Shown one piece after another: positions 53,750-63,262 of a stretch of 64,000 nt of DNA (the first letter of the stretch is position 1; each line of letters opens with the position of its first letter). The position numbers were made by a program, and so were the translations under genes. Under the pieces are notes generated by a model. The model had not been told where the DNA came from. It ran no database searches and worked only from the letters and a program-made list of their open reading frames with translations. This stretch comes from Halobacteria archaeon AArc-dxtr1. GTDB lineage: Archaea > Halobacteriota > Halobacteria > Halobacteriales > Natrialbaceae. The stretch lies in assembly GCA_025517425.1 (NCBI GenBank), contig JAOPJY010000002.1:186001-250000 (forward strand), written 5' to 3'.

Positions 53750-54112
53750 AGCGGTCTGGGTAGCCAACAATAGTCACTCGCACCGAGTGATTCGAATTGA
53801 TTGGTGGGCTACTTGTTCGCTGCTCTTGATGAGGTCCGTATAAGTTTTCTGTGTGCTACCCTGTTTCCCCCCTTCTCGCCGTCCAGGTATCGGATATGGC
53901 TCCGTTCGAACGGTAACGGAGTGGAGGCTCATCAGTTCTCAAAACCACAGTATCGCGACAGATACTGCGACCACCACACCAGTACGAACGGTGCTCAGGA
54001 CTGAGAGAGCGTCCAGCGTTCAACAAGCATCATCACTGAACGCGTAGATGGCACCGAGCCGACTCGAAAAAGAACCCAGATCGAAGTGGATGATTCACCG
54101 AGGGCGCCGACC
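53750..54112. other. Intergenic region with short palindromes
   Basis: 363 bases, no credible gene. It contains a perfect 12-bp palindrome CCGTTCGAACGG (53902-53913) inside a larger CTCCGTT...AACGGAG inverted repeat (53900-53921). A 7-bp stem CAGTATC-GCGACA-GATACTG (53948-53967) and a TATAAG-like box (53838-53843) are also present. It is less GC-rich than its neighbours and could hold regulatory sites or a small RNA. Confidence 0.4.
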
Positions 54113-57100
54113 TCAGTCGCTACGGCCCCACTCGGCGACGCGCTTCGGACGGTCCGAGATCGGCTCGACTGCAACGTCGTCGTCGGCTGCGGCCAGCCCC
54201 TCCACGTACGCCTCGGCACTGGCGACGGTCGAAAGGTACGGCACTTCCTCCTCGACGGCCATCTCTAACGTGTCGCGGTCGCGGCTAACGACGAAGTCGA
54301 CCTCGCCCTCGCGGATCGCCGCGGGAACGTCGTCGAACTCGGCGACGTCGAAGTACTCCTCGAAGCCGTCGACCTCGAGGTCGACGATCGCAGTTCCCTC
54401 GCTGACCGCGTTGGAGGCGGCCTGCTGGGCCTTCCAGTAGGCAGTGGCGAAGTCGGGCGCCGAGCCCATGACCTCGCCCGTGGACTTCATCTCCGGGCCG
54501 AGGCGCGGATCCGAACCCGGCAGGCGGTCGAAGGGCAGGACGACCTCCTTGATCGAGGTGTGCTCGGGGATCTGCTCTTTCGCGTCCAGGCTGGCGAGTG
54601 TCTCGCCGGCCATCACCTGTGCCGCGAGCTTCGCGATCGGGACGCCCGTCGCCTTCGAGACGTACGGGACGGTACGCGAAGAGCGCGGGTTTGCCTCAAG
54701 CACGTACACCTCGGTCTCCTCGTCGGGATCGTCGACCCCAGTAACCGCGAGCTGGACGTTCATCAGCCCCATCGTCTTCAACGCCTCGGCGATGTCCTCG
54801 GTGACTTCGCGGACGCGATCGAGGGTGTCCTCGTCGAGCGAGCGCGGTGGGATCATACACGCCGAATCGCCGGAGTGGACGCCCGCGCTCTCGACGTGTT
54901 CCATGATGCCGCCGATCAGCACGTTTCGGCCGTCGGCGACCGCGTCGACGTCGAGTTCGACGGCGTCGGCGAGGAACTCGTCGATCAAGATTGGCTTATC
55001 CTGGCCGACGCGGACGGCTTCCTCGATGTACTCTTCGAGTTCGTCGTCGTCGTGGACGACCTGCATCGCGCGCCCGCCGAGGACGTAGGAGGGACGCACG
55101 AGGACGGGGTAGCCGATCTCGTGGGCCAGATCGAGGGCTTCCTCCTTCGAGGTCGCCGTGCCGCCCTCGGGCTGGGCGATTCCCATCTCGTCCATGAGGG
55201 CGTTGAAACGATCGCGGTCCTCGGCTAAGTCCATCGCCTCGACGGAGGTGCCCATGACCTCGCAGTCGAGCCCGCGGCGGTCGATCTCGGCCTGCAGGGG
55301 CTCGCCGATGTTGACGGAGGTCTGGCCGCCGAACTGGATCATGACGCCGTCGGCATCGGCCGCCTCGGCGACGTCGGCCACTTCCTCGGCGGTGACCGGC
55401 TCGAAGAACAGTCCGTCGGAGGTGTCGTAGTCCGTCGAGACCGTCTCGGGGTTGTTGTTCACGACGTGGGCGTCGATGCCCAGATCGCGCAGCGCGTGGA
55501 CTGCGTGGACCGAACAGTAGTCGAACTCGACGCCCTGTCCGATGCGGATCGGACCGCCACCGACGACGATCACGCTCTCGACGTCACGGGAGACCTCGAG
55601 TTCGCCCGCGGCGGCGTCGCCAACGAGGGGCCCCTTGTCGAACTCGGACTTGCGTGCGGAGTAGTAGTACGGCGTCTCGGCCTTGAACTCGCCGGCGCAG
55701 GTGTCGACCTGTTTGTAGGTGCGCCCGGGGACGGCTTCCTCGACGGTGCCGACCGTCTCGCCCGTGGTCGTGGCGATGGAGGCGTTCGTGTGGCCGGCGA
55801 TCGCGGCCTCGGTGAAGTCGCCGTCCTGCGCGGCGCGCATCGACTCGGCGATGTTCGCGTAGCGCTCGGTGTACCACTCGAAGATGCCCGTCAGGGAAAC
55901 GATCTCCTCGACGGTGTAGCCGCGTTCGAAGGCCTCGAACATCGCGTACGGACGGTCCGGGGAGGGACGCTCGAGATACTGCTCTTCGAGTTCCTCGTCA
56001 GTCACCTCGGCCCAGTCGACGTCGGGTTCGTACTCCGACGATCGGAGCGCCTTCAACAGGCTCTCCTCGAAGGTGCGACCGATTGCCATCGCCTCGCCCG
56101 TCGACTTCATCGCCGTCGTCAGCTCGAAGTCGACGTCGTCGAACTTGTCCTTGGGCCAGCGTGGAACCTTCGTCACCACGTAGTCGATCGCGGGCTCGAA
56201 TGCAGCGGTCGTCTCGCCCGTAATCTCGTTTTGGATCTCGTGGAGGCGTTTGCCCAGTGCGACCTTCGCGGTGACGCGGGCGATGGGGTAGCCGGTCGCC
56301 TTGGAGGCGAGGGCAGACGAGCGGGAGACACGCGGGTTGACCTCCACTACTCTGTATTCGCCGCCGGGGGTGCCGTCGTCGCGCCAGGCGAACTGGATGT
56401 TACAGCCGCCCTGGATACCGAGTTCGCGGATGACGTCGAGTGCGGCAGTGCGCATCTCCTGGTGGCCCTCGTCGGGGACGATCTGGGATGGGGTGACGAC
56501 CGTCGACTCCCCGGTGTGGATGCCCATCGGGTCGATGTTCTCCATGTTGCAGATGATGATGCAGGAGTCGTCGGCGTCGCGCATGACCTCGTACTCGTAC
56601 TCGACCCAGCCGGCGATCGATTCGGTGATCAGCACCTCGCTGTTCCGGGAGAGGCGAAGTCCCTTGCGAACGCGACGAAGGAGTTCGTCCATCTCGTGGA
56701 CGACGCCCGAACCCGAGCCCCCGAGCGTGTACGTCGTGCGCGCGATGACCGGCAATCCGCCGACCTCGTCGACGGCAGCTTGGACGCGCTCTGTGAGATC
56801 GTCTTCGGTCAGCTCCGAGACGTCCTCGTCCTCGTCGAGTGAGATCGTCGTCGACTTGGGAACGGGCTGGCCGATCTTCTCCATGCGCTGGCGGAAGAGA
56901 TCGCGGTCCTCGGTCGCGTAGATCGTATCCAGGGGCGTCCCCATGATCTCGACGTCGTACTCCTCCAAGACGCCCTCCTCGGCGAGTTCGGCGGTGACGT
57001 TCAGCCCCGTCTGTCCCCCAAGGCCGGCGATGACGCCGTCGGGCTGTTCCTTGCGGATGATCTCGGCGATGGCGTCGGTCGTGATCGGCTCGATGTAGAC

Positions 57101-57313
57101 CTTGTCTGCCATGTCGGGGTCGGTCATGATCGTCGCGGGGTTCGAGTTGACGAGGACGACGCGAGCGCCTTCCTCCTGGAGCGCGCGGCAGGCCTGTGCG
57201 CCGGAGTAGTCGAACTCGGCTGCCTGTCCGATCTGGATCGGGCCGCTCCCGATCAGCAGGATGGTGCGCCCGTCACCTGCGGCGTCGTCGCTGCCCTGGA
57301 TGTCCGTACTCAT
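54113..57313 (-). CDS. carB: Carbamoyl-phosphate synthase large subunit
   Basis: 1066 residues. It makes carbamoyl phosphate from bicarbonate, ATP and ammonia supplied by CarA, feeding pyrimidine and arginine synthesis. The duplicated ATP-grasp halves start with ILLIGSGPIQIGQAAEFDYSG (about 18-38) and IVVGGGPIRIGQGVEFDYCS (about 578-597). VVEVNPRVSRSSALASKATG and YVLEANPRSSRTVPYVSKATG are the paired metal sites. The C-terminal allosteric MGS-like domain is about 925-1066. No carA is adjacent. It is divergent from a PAS kinase, with a palindrome between them. Confidence 0.97.
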   Translation of the reverse strand: MSTDIQGSDDAAGDGRTILLIGSGPIQIGQAAEFDYSGAQACRALQEEGARVVLVNSNPATIMTDPDMADKVYIEPITTDAIAEIIRKEQPDGVIAGLGGQTGLNVTAELAEEGVLEEYDVEIMGTPLDTIYATEDRDLFRQRMEKIGQPVPKSTTISLDEDEDVSELTEDDLTERVQAAVDEVGGLPVIARTTYTLGGSGSGVVHEMDELLRRVRKGLRLSRNSEVLITESIAGWVEYEYEVMRDADDSCIIICNMENIDPMGIHTGESTVVTPSQIVPDEGHQEMRTAALDVIRELGIQGGCNIQFAWRDDGTPGGEYRVVEVNPRVSRSSALASKATGYPIARVTAKVALGKRLHEIQNEITGETTAAFEPAIDYVVTKVPRWPKDKFDDVDFELTTAMKSTGEAMAIGRTFEESLLKALRSSEYEPDVDWAEVTDEELEEQYLERPSPDRPYAMFEAFERGYTVEEIVSLTGIFEWYTERYANIAESMRAAQDGDFTEAAIAGHTNASIATTTGETVGTVEEAVPGRTYKQVDTCAGEFKAETPYYYSARKSEFDKGPLVGDAAAGELEVSRDVESVIVVGGGPIRIGQGVEFDYCSVHAVHALRDLGIDAHVVNNNPETVSTDYDTSDGLFFEPVTAEEVADVAEAADADGVMIQFGGQTSVNIGEPLQAEIDRRGLDCEVMGTSVEAMDLAEDRDRFNALMDEMGIAQPEGGTATSKEEALDLAHEIGYPVLVRPSYVLGGRAMQVVHDDDELEEYIEEAVRVGQDKPILIDEFLADAVELDVDAVADGRNVLIGGIMEHVESAGVHSGDSACMIPPRSLDEDTLDRVREVTEDIAEALKTMGLMNVQLAVTGVDDPDEETEVYVLEANPRSSRTVPYVSKATGVPIAKLAAQVMAGETLASLDAKEQIPEHTSIKEVVLPFDRLPGSDPRLGPEMKSTGEVMGSAPDFATAYWKAQQAASNAVSEGTAIVDLEVDGFEEYFDVAEFDDVPAAIREGEVDFVVSRDRDTLEMAVEEEVPYLSTVASAEAYVEGLAAADDDVAVEPISDRPKRVAEWGRSD

Positions 57314-57487
57314 TGGTCTTGTTCGTCCGAAGTTCGTACATCGTAATAAGCGCCACGAAACGATACGAATCTCGGAACCGAATTTCGAAATTCGAAATGG
57401 CGGGCTGGAGCGAAACGCTGGGGAACGCTCGACCGGAGATGCTGGATCGTGCAGAGGGTTTATCGGCCGTAGTGGCCACTAACAGGT
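57314..57487. promoter_or_regulatory. Divergent carB / PAS-kinase promoter region
   Basis: 174 bases. The carB-side TATA candidate is TTATTA (57344-57349, minus strand). The kinase-side TTTATC (57459-57464) is 26 nt before its ATG. A perfect palindrome GAATTTCGAAATTC (57380-57393), extended as TTTCGAA-A-TTCGAAA (57383-57397), lies about 35 bp upstream of the carB TATA and could bind a dimeric regulator. Confidence 0.45.
57459..57464 (+). promoter_or_regulatory. TATA element of PAS histidine kinase gene
   Basis: TTTATC centred 26 nt before the ATG at 57488, consistent with a leaderless mRNA. Confidence 0.5.
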
Positions 57488-60133
57488 ATGAGCGATCGGC
57501 CCACGACTTCCGACGGGTCGTCCGGGACGGACGCTTCGGCGGCGTCAGATCGCAGTCGCGCGCTGGCCGAGTTAGTCGAGGGAAGTCTCTGTGAACTGGA
57601 CGCGTCCGGTCGGTTCGTCGCCGTCGACGAGCAGTTGCTCACGCAGACGGGCTACGCCCGCGAGGACCTCCTCGGCGAGCGCCTGTCGGCTGTGTCGACC
57701 AACGCCAGTCAGATCGAGCACGCACTCCAGAGCGAAAAGCGGGTCGAGACGGGCGAACAGCCCACGTTCGAGATCTCCCTCGAGACCGCAGACGGGGGCC
57801 GCGTTCCGTGCGAGGTTCGACTGTCCCACCTCGCGTCCGGCGGTGCGATCGCCGTCGTTCGAGAGATCGACGATCGTACCGCAATCGGACCCAGCCGCGA
57901 GTCGCTCTCGGCGGCGATCAACGAGGCGGACGTCGGCGTATTCGTACTCGACGACGAATTCAACGTTGCCTGGGCCAACGAGGCGATCGAGCGGTACTTC
58001 GGCGTCGACCGAACCGAGATCGTCGGACGGGACAAGCGCACCCTCATTTCCGAGCAGATCCGCGATCGGTTCGCCGATCCCGACCGGTTCGTAGACAACG
58101 TGTTCTCGACGTACGACGATAACACGTACGTCGAACAGTTCGAGTGTCGCGTGGTCGGAGCGGACGACCGCGAGGAACACTGGCTCGAACACCGGAGCAA
58201 GCCGATCGACACCGGGCGCTACGCTGGGGGCCGGATCGAGCTCTACTACGATATCACCGAGCGAAAGAAGACCGAGCGAGCCAGAGCAGAGAGCGAGCGG
58301 CGGTTTCGGTCCCTTCTCGACGCAATCGGGGAGTACGCGATCGTGATGCTCGACCGGGAGGGAACCGTCGTGAGCTGGAACGAAGGGGCGGCGCGGATCA
58401 ACGGCTACGACACCGAGGAGATCCTCGGAGCGCCCGTTTCGACGTTCTACACCGACGACGACCGAGAAGCCGGAGTTCCGGAGAGTCACCTCGCACAAGC
58501 GAGAGAGACCGGCTCCATCGAAACCGAAAGCTGGCGCGTCCGCGCAGACGGCTCGACGTTCTGGGCGAACGTAACGATCACGGCGATTCGCGACGACGGC
58601 GAGCTCCAGGGGTACGCGACGGTTACACGCGATATGACTGAGCGACGGGAGCGAGAGCGGCAACTGAAACACGAGCGAGATCTGACCGAGCGACTCCTGG
58701 AGACGGCACCGGTCGGCATCGCGGTCGTCGATCCGGACGGGACGACCGACCGAGTCAACGAGCGGATGGTGGAGCTACTGGGCGATCGCACCCCGGACGC
58801 ACAGACGACTGCCACGAACACCGGAGCGGCGTTCGACGGAGCTGATGACGTGCTTCCGATCGAGGACTGGCCCGCGGAACAGGTGTTCGAAAACGGTGTG
58901 TCGCTACACGACCACGAGATGCTGGCAGCGGGAGCGGCTGGGGCCAAACGGTGGCTGTCGATAAACGCTGTGCCGATCGACGACGACGAGCAGAATCCGA
59001 CCCAGGCCGTCGTCACTGCAACCGATATCACCGATCTGAAAGCGCTTGCAGACCGGCGTAAACGAGCACTCAGAGAGCGAGAGAAGGAGTTTACCGCCGT
59101 TCAGATGGCGACGAACCTGCTCGAGAACGGCGACCGACCGGTCGACGACCTCTTGACTGAGTTCGCCAGACGGCTCGCCCAGTCGTTTCAGTACGCAGAT
59201 CACACCGGCGTGCGGATCGCCGTCGACGACCACGAGGTGACGATCGGCGGGTACGAGGCGATCGATCGCCACATCACAGCCCGCACCACAACGAGCAACG
59301 GAACGCCGATCGCGGTTGCAGCCGTCGTCCACGAGAGTCCCCTGACGTCGGGAGAAGAGCCATTTCTCGACGAGGAACAGGAGCTGGTCGAGACGTTTGC
59401 GAGGCTCGTGAAATTTCACTTCGAGCAGCGAGAGTACATCGAACAGTTAAGGGAGGAGACGAAACGCCTCGAACAGTTCGCCTACGCCGCCTCCCACGAC
59501 CTCCAGGAGCCCCTGCGGATGATCTCGAGTTATCTCCAGCTCATCGAGACGCGCTACGCCGAGACGCTCGACGACGAGGGCCGTGAGTTTCTCGAGTTCG
59601 CGGTCGACGGCGCCGAGCGCATGCGGGCAATGGTCGACGGACTCCTCCAGTACTCCCGGATCGAAACGCAGGGTTCGCCGCTCGAACCGATCGACCTGAA
59701 CGCCGTCCTCGACGATGTTCGGTCGGATCTCGAGGTGAAAATTGCGGAGAGTGGCGCCGAGGTGACCGCAGATTCCCTCCCAACTGTCGCGGGCGACGCC
59801 AGCCAGCTCCGGCAAGTGTTCCAAAATCTCCTCGAGAACGCGATCGAGTACAGCACCGACGAGCCACGAATTCACATCTCGGCCGAGCGCGATGACGAAC
59901 GGTGGATGCTCTCGGTCAGTGACGACGGAATCGGCATCGCCCCCGACGACGTAGAACGGATCTTCGAGGTGTTCGAGCGCCTGCATACCCGCGAGGAGTA
60001 CTCCGGGACGGGGATCGGGCTCGCACTCTGCCAGCGGATCGTCGAGCGCCACGGCGGCGAGATCTGGATCGACTCAGAACCCGGCGAGGGGACGACGGTC
60101 TCGTTTACCCTCCCACCAGCCGGGGATACCTAA
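57488..60133 (+). CDS. Multi-PAS sensor histidine kinase
   Basis: 881 residues, cytoplasmic with no membrane helix. Four PAS-like domains (about 25-125, 140-265, 280-395, 400-520) are followed by a GAF-like region (about 530-650). A HisKA domain with phospho-acceptor His670 in AYAASHDLQEPLR comes next, then an HATPase_c domain (about 765-878) with the N-box ENAIEYS, DDGIGIAPDD and GTGIGLALCQ. It senses an unknown cytoplasmic signal and phosphorylates an unidentified response regulator; none is adjacent. Leaderless promoter. Confidence 0.92.
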   Translation: MSDRPTTSDGSSGTDASAASDRSRALAELVEGSLCELDASGRFVAVDEQLLTQTGYAREDLLGERLSAVSTNASQIEHALQSEKRVETGEQPTFEISLETADGGRVPCEVRLSHLASGGAIAVVREIDDRTAIGPSRESLSAAINEADVGVFVLDDEFNVAWANEAIERYFGVDRTEIVGRDKRTLISEQIRDRFADPDRFVDNVFSTYDDNTYVEQFECRVVGADDREEHWLEHRSKPIDTGRYAGGRIELYYDITERKKTERARAESERRFRSLLDAIGEYAIVMLDREGTVVSWNEGAARINGYDTEEILGAPVSTFYTDDDREAGVPESHLAQARETGSIETESWRVRADGSTFWANVTITAIRDDGELQGYATVTRDMTERRERERQLKHERDLTERLLETAPVGIAVVDPDGTTDRVNERMVELLGDRTPDAQTTATNTGAAFDGADDVLPIEDWPAEQVFENGVSLHDHEMLAAGAAGAKRWLSINAVPIDDDEQNPTQAVVTATDITDLKALADRRKRALREREKEFTAVQMATNLLENGDRPVDDLLTEFARRLAQSFQYADHTGVRIAVDDHEVTIGGYEAIDRHITARTTTSNGTPIAVAAVVHESPLTSGEEPFLDEEQELVETFARLVKFHFEQREYIEQLREETKRLEQFAYAASHDLQEPLRMISSYLQLIETRYAETLDDEGREFLEFAVDGAERMRAMVDGLLQYSRIETQGSPLEPIDLNAVLDDVRSDLEVKIAESGAEVTADSLPTVAGDASQLRQVFQNLLENAIEYSTDEPRIHISAERDDERWMLSVSDDGIGIAPDDVERIFEVFERLHTREEYSGTGIGLALCQRIVERHGGEIWIDSEPGEGTTVSFTLPPAGDT

Positions 60134-60160
60134 CGGTACCGAGCGCGAGAACCGACCCGC

Positions 60161-60691
60161 TCAGAGCGCCCGGTCGTGCTCGCTCTCGAAGTCCCGGGCC
60201 TGTCGGTACTCCTCGACGAACGCCGAGACGTCGAACTCGAGCATGTGGGATTCGAACTCCGAAAGTGCATCGTCGTCGTCGGCGTGACTCATCGCGTGTT
60301 CCATGAGTTCCACGACGAGTTCCACGACGATTTCGTGGAGCCGTCGCGCCTCGAAGTCTGTGACCCAGAGCAGCGTGTAGCCGACGCTCCCGTCGTCGGC
60401 GGCGTCGTAGACGGCGACGGCCTCCGGAAACTCCTCCATAGCGACCCCCATCAGGTGTGGGGTGCCGAAGGCGTCGAACTCGTCGTCAGTCTCGATCGTC
60501 TCCCGTAAGACGTCGACGAACGACTCGGGGAAAAAGCGCGACGGCGGGTGGACGTCGGTGACGACGGCGTGCGTCTGGCCACAGGAACAGCGGTACTCGC
60601 GCATCCCGAGGTCGACGTCGTGTGGATCGATCGTCGTACCGCAGGGAAGGTCCAGCTCGTCTCGATCGCCGGGGACGCGGGGCGCTGCCAT
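60161..60691 (-). CDS. Small zinc-binding haloarchaeal protein (DUF5815-like)
   Basis: 176 residues from the ATG at 60691. An N-terminal pair CGTTIDPHDVD and REYRCSCGQTHAVVTDVHPP (Cys17, and Cys35, Cys37 with His residues) suggests a zinc site. The long helical C-terminus (HEIVVELVVELMEHAMSHADDDD, about 121-150) is acidic. It resembles the haloarchaeal DUF5815 group, from recollection only. Convergent with the PAS kinase. Function unknown. Confidence 0.6.
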   Translation of the reverse strand: MAAPRVPGDRDELDLPCGTTIDPHDVDLGMREYRCSCGQTHAVVTDVHPPSRFFPESFVDVLRETIETDDEFDAFGTPHLMGVAMEEFPEAVAVYDAADDGSVGYTLLWVTDFEARRLHEIVVELVVELMEHAMSHADDDDALSEFESHMLEFDVSAFVEEYRQARDFESEHDRAL

Positions 60692-60755
60692 CGCCAGACG
60701 ATCCGCACGCTGTGACAATAAGGGCGGCGCCTCAGCGAGGGTGGCGTGTTGGATC

Positions 60756-62312
60756 TTAGTGTTCGACGTCGACCTCGAACCGGGCGCCGCCGTCACGTCC
60801 AGCCGTTACCTCGACCGTCCAGCCGTGGGCGTCGACGACGCGCTCGACGATAGAGAGCCCGAGACCGGTGCCACCGCCGCTCGTATACCCCTCTTCGAAG
60901 ACGGTTATCCGGTCGGACTCGGAAATTCCCGGACCGTCGTCTTCGACGGCGAAGCCGCAGTCGGTTTCGACCACGGCGACTGTCACCGCGTCACCAGCGT
61001 GTTCGGCGGCGTTTCTGTAGAGGTTCTCGAACACCTGCTGCAGCCGCCCGCGGTCGCCCTCGACGGTCAGATCGACATTGGTTTCGAGTGTTGCGTTGCC
61101 CGTATCGACGCCATCCCAGGTTGCCCGAGCCAGCTCGCCGACCGAAACCGGCTCACACCCACCCAAATCCGTCCCGGCTTCGGCGAGCGTCAGCAGGTCG
61201 TCGAGCATCCAGCGGATGCGATCCGTCGCCGACTCGACGTTCGCGAGGTGCTCGAGATCTCCAGTCTGCCGGGCGAGTTCCGTGTAGCCTTCGATGATGT
61301 TCAGCGGGTTCGTGATATCGTGACGGAGAACCGACGTGAACCGTTCTAATCGCTCGTTTTGGCGCTCGAGTTCCCTGCGTCGGGCCTCTCGCCGCAGCGT
61401 GTGGCCGACGAGTTCGCCGACGGTCCGTACCTCGCGTCTGACCAGCGTCGGCCAGCCCCGGTCGGATCGGCGGTAGACGGCGATGACGTGTTCTAGCTGC
61501 CAGTCGATGACGACCGGGGCGGCGAAAAACGCGCCGATATCGTGTGCCTCGAGAGACTCAGACGCGACGTGGCTCTCTCCGTCGGTGCGGGCGTCCGAGA
61601 GGGGCGAGCCCCGGTCGCTGCCGGAGTCGTTACAGTCGGGGACGGCATAGTTCTCGAACGAGGAGAGCGTCTCGAACCCCGGGAAATCGTCGGTGTCGAT
61701 CGCGTCGTCGAACGCTGCCGTCTCCGCTGCGGCCCAGCCGTGCGTCGGGACCAGCGTCTCGTCGTCGACCCGGTAGAGCTGACACGCCTCGGCGTCCAGT
61801 TCGGTCGCGATCACGCGAAGCCCCCACCGAATCTTGGTGTCGATCTCGTCGGGTGCGGCGCTCATGAGCGAGCCGGCGACATCGAGAACAGTGTCGGCGA
61901 TATCGTCGATCGCGGACTCGTAGGCGGTATCGAGGGCGTAAGAAAGGGTCTCGAGGGCGCGTGCGTCCGGCCGCTCGGATCGGAAGACAACGTCGTGGAC
62001 ATCCGCCCGGATTGCGCCAACAAACGTCTCCGGGTCCCGCGAAGCGGTGAACAGGACGACCGGGGTCTCAGATCCCAGTTCCGCCGCGAGATCTCCGTCG
62101 ACGACCGGTTCGAGCGCTGTCGAAACGACACAGTTGACGGGCTGATGGGAGACTGTCCCGTCCGGCGGGATCGCACGCACCGAGTACGGCGGCGAGATGG
62201 ACGCCGCGACGGATTCGCGGCGATCGGAGTTCGGGTCGACGTAGAGGACGGTGAAGTGCGATCGATCGCCACGCGTAACAGAACTCGCCTGCTGATCCGG
62301 ATAGGTGGTCAT
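60756..62312 (-). CDS. GAF sensor histidine kinase with degenerate receiver
   Basis: 518 residues. An N-terminal receiver-like fold (about 20-125, FTVLYVDPNSDRRESVAASI) lacks the phospho-acceptor Asp: the strand reads VNCVVSTALEP where DxxxxD would be expected. A GAF-like domain (about 145-315) follows, then HisKA with His331 in SVLRHDITNPLNIIEGY and HATPase_c (about 425-516; NAAEHA, DDGPGISESD, GTGLGLSIVE). The receiver is therefore probably a sensor or docking domain, not a phosphorylation target. The ABC genes downstream lie on the same strand. Confidence 0.88.
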   Translation of the reverse strand: MTTYPDQQASSVTRGDRSHFTVLYVDPNSDRRESVAASISPPYSVRAIPPDGTVSHQPVNCVVSTALEPVVDGDLAAELGSETPVVLFTASRDPETFVGAIRADVHDVVFRSERPDARALETLSYALDTAYESAIDDIADTVLDVAGSLMSAAPDEIDTKIRWGLRVIATELDAEACQLYRVDDETLVPTHGWAAAETAAFDDAIDTDDFPGFETLSSFENYAVPDCNDSGSDRGSPLSDARTDGESHVASESLEAHDIGAFFAAPVVIDWQLEHVIAVYRRSDRGWPTLVRREVRTVGELVGHTLRREARRRELERQNERLERFTSVLRHDITNPLNIIEGYTELARQTGDLEHLANVESATDRIRWMLDDLLTLAEAGTDLGGCEPVSVGELARATWDGVDTGNATLETNVDLTVEGDRGRLQQVFENLYRNAAEHAGDAVTVAVVETDCGFAVEDDGPGISESDRITVFEEGYTSGGGTGLGLSIVERVVDAHGWTVEVTAGRDGGARFEVDVEH

Positions 62313-62395
62313 TGAAACCGCTCAGGTACGCTCTGGGGTTTAGAGAGCACGCTAATAAATCCGTTGTGAGTGACTAGTTCGAAATCGGACAGGGG

Positions 62396-63262
62396 CTACA
62401 GATCAGTGCCGTTGAATCGGTAGTAACCGACCGCAAGTGAGGCAAGTAGCCACAGCGCCAGGACGAGGATGCCGACTTCGGGGTTCGTGTAGAACGGTTC
62501 GGCCTCGCCAGCCGTTACCTCGACGCCGGCGCCACCGGGGTCGGCAGCTGCGGTATCCGCGAGGTCCGGCAGCAGGGCGACAATCGTCGAGAAGTACGCT
62601 GACGACGGCGAAATCTGGGTTACGAGGAACACCCAGTCCGGGATCTGCGTTGGAAACGAAAACCCCTCCACGACGTAAAGGACGCCCATCGGGACCACGT
62701 CCCAGACGAGCTCGAAGACGACGAAAAAGCCAAGCGCCAGCGTCGTGGCTCGTGACGTCGACCCAGTTGTCGCGGAGATGCCGACGACGATAGCCGTGTA
62801 GACAGCAGCGAACGAGAGGGTCGCAAGCACGAAGACCAGTACCGCGAGGACGTCGACCTCGCCGAGCATGGCAGCGCCGAACCCGAGGCCGACGACGAGG
62901 CCACTGCCGAGTCCGAACGCGAGGACACCAGCCCTTCCGAGCACTTTGCCGAGGAAGACCTGCCCGCGCGTGGTCGGCAACGAGAGCAAGAGTTTGATGC
63001 TTCCGAGTTCCCGCTCACCGGCGAGTGACTTATAACAGACGACGATCGCCGCAACCGGAACGAACAGGCTGGTGAGCGCGACGGTAAAGAAGATCAGTCC
63101 GCCAAAGGTCGCCCCCGCCGGCGAGCCGAGCATCTCCGGAACTTCGACATAGGCATACGTCGAAATGAGCGATAAGACGACGAAAACAGCGACCAGTGCC
63201 CACAGTGCCCGCGACTGGACGGCATCTCGGAAGTCTTTCTTCGCGACGGTGAGCCACGTCAT
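62396..63262 (-). CDS. ABC-2 type permease (NosY-like)
   Basis: 288 residues with six membrane helices. The N-terminal VAKKDFRDAVQSRALWALVAVFVVLSL start and the GERELGSIKLLLSLPTTRGQVFLGKVLGR cytoplasmic helix-loop are hallmarks of ABC-2 permeases of the NosY type. The ATG overlaps the stop of the upstream ATPase gene (ATGA), so the two form one transporter. Substrate unknown; copper delivery by NosY-type systems is one precedent, but no other nos gene is present. Confidence 0.88.
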   Translation of the reverse strand: MTWLTVAKKDFRDAVQSRALWALVAVFVVLSLISTYAYVEVPEMLGSPAGATFGGLIFFTVALTSLFVPVAAIVVCYKSLAGERELGSIKLLLSLPTTRGQVFLGKVLGRAGVLAFGLGSGLVVGLGFGAAMLGEVDVLAVLVFVLATLSFAAVYTAIVVGISATTGSTSRATTLALGFFVVFELVWDVVPMGVLYVVEGFSFPTQIPDWVFLVTQISPSSAYFSTIVALLPDLADTAAADPGGAGVEVTAGEAEPFYTNPEVGILVLALWLLASLAVGYYRFNGTDL

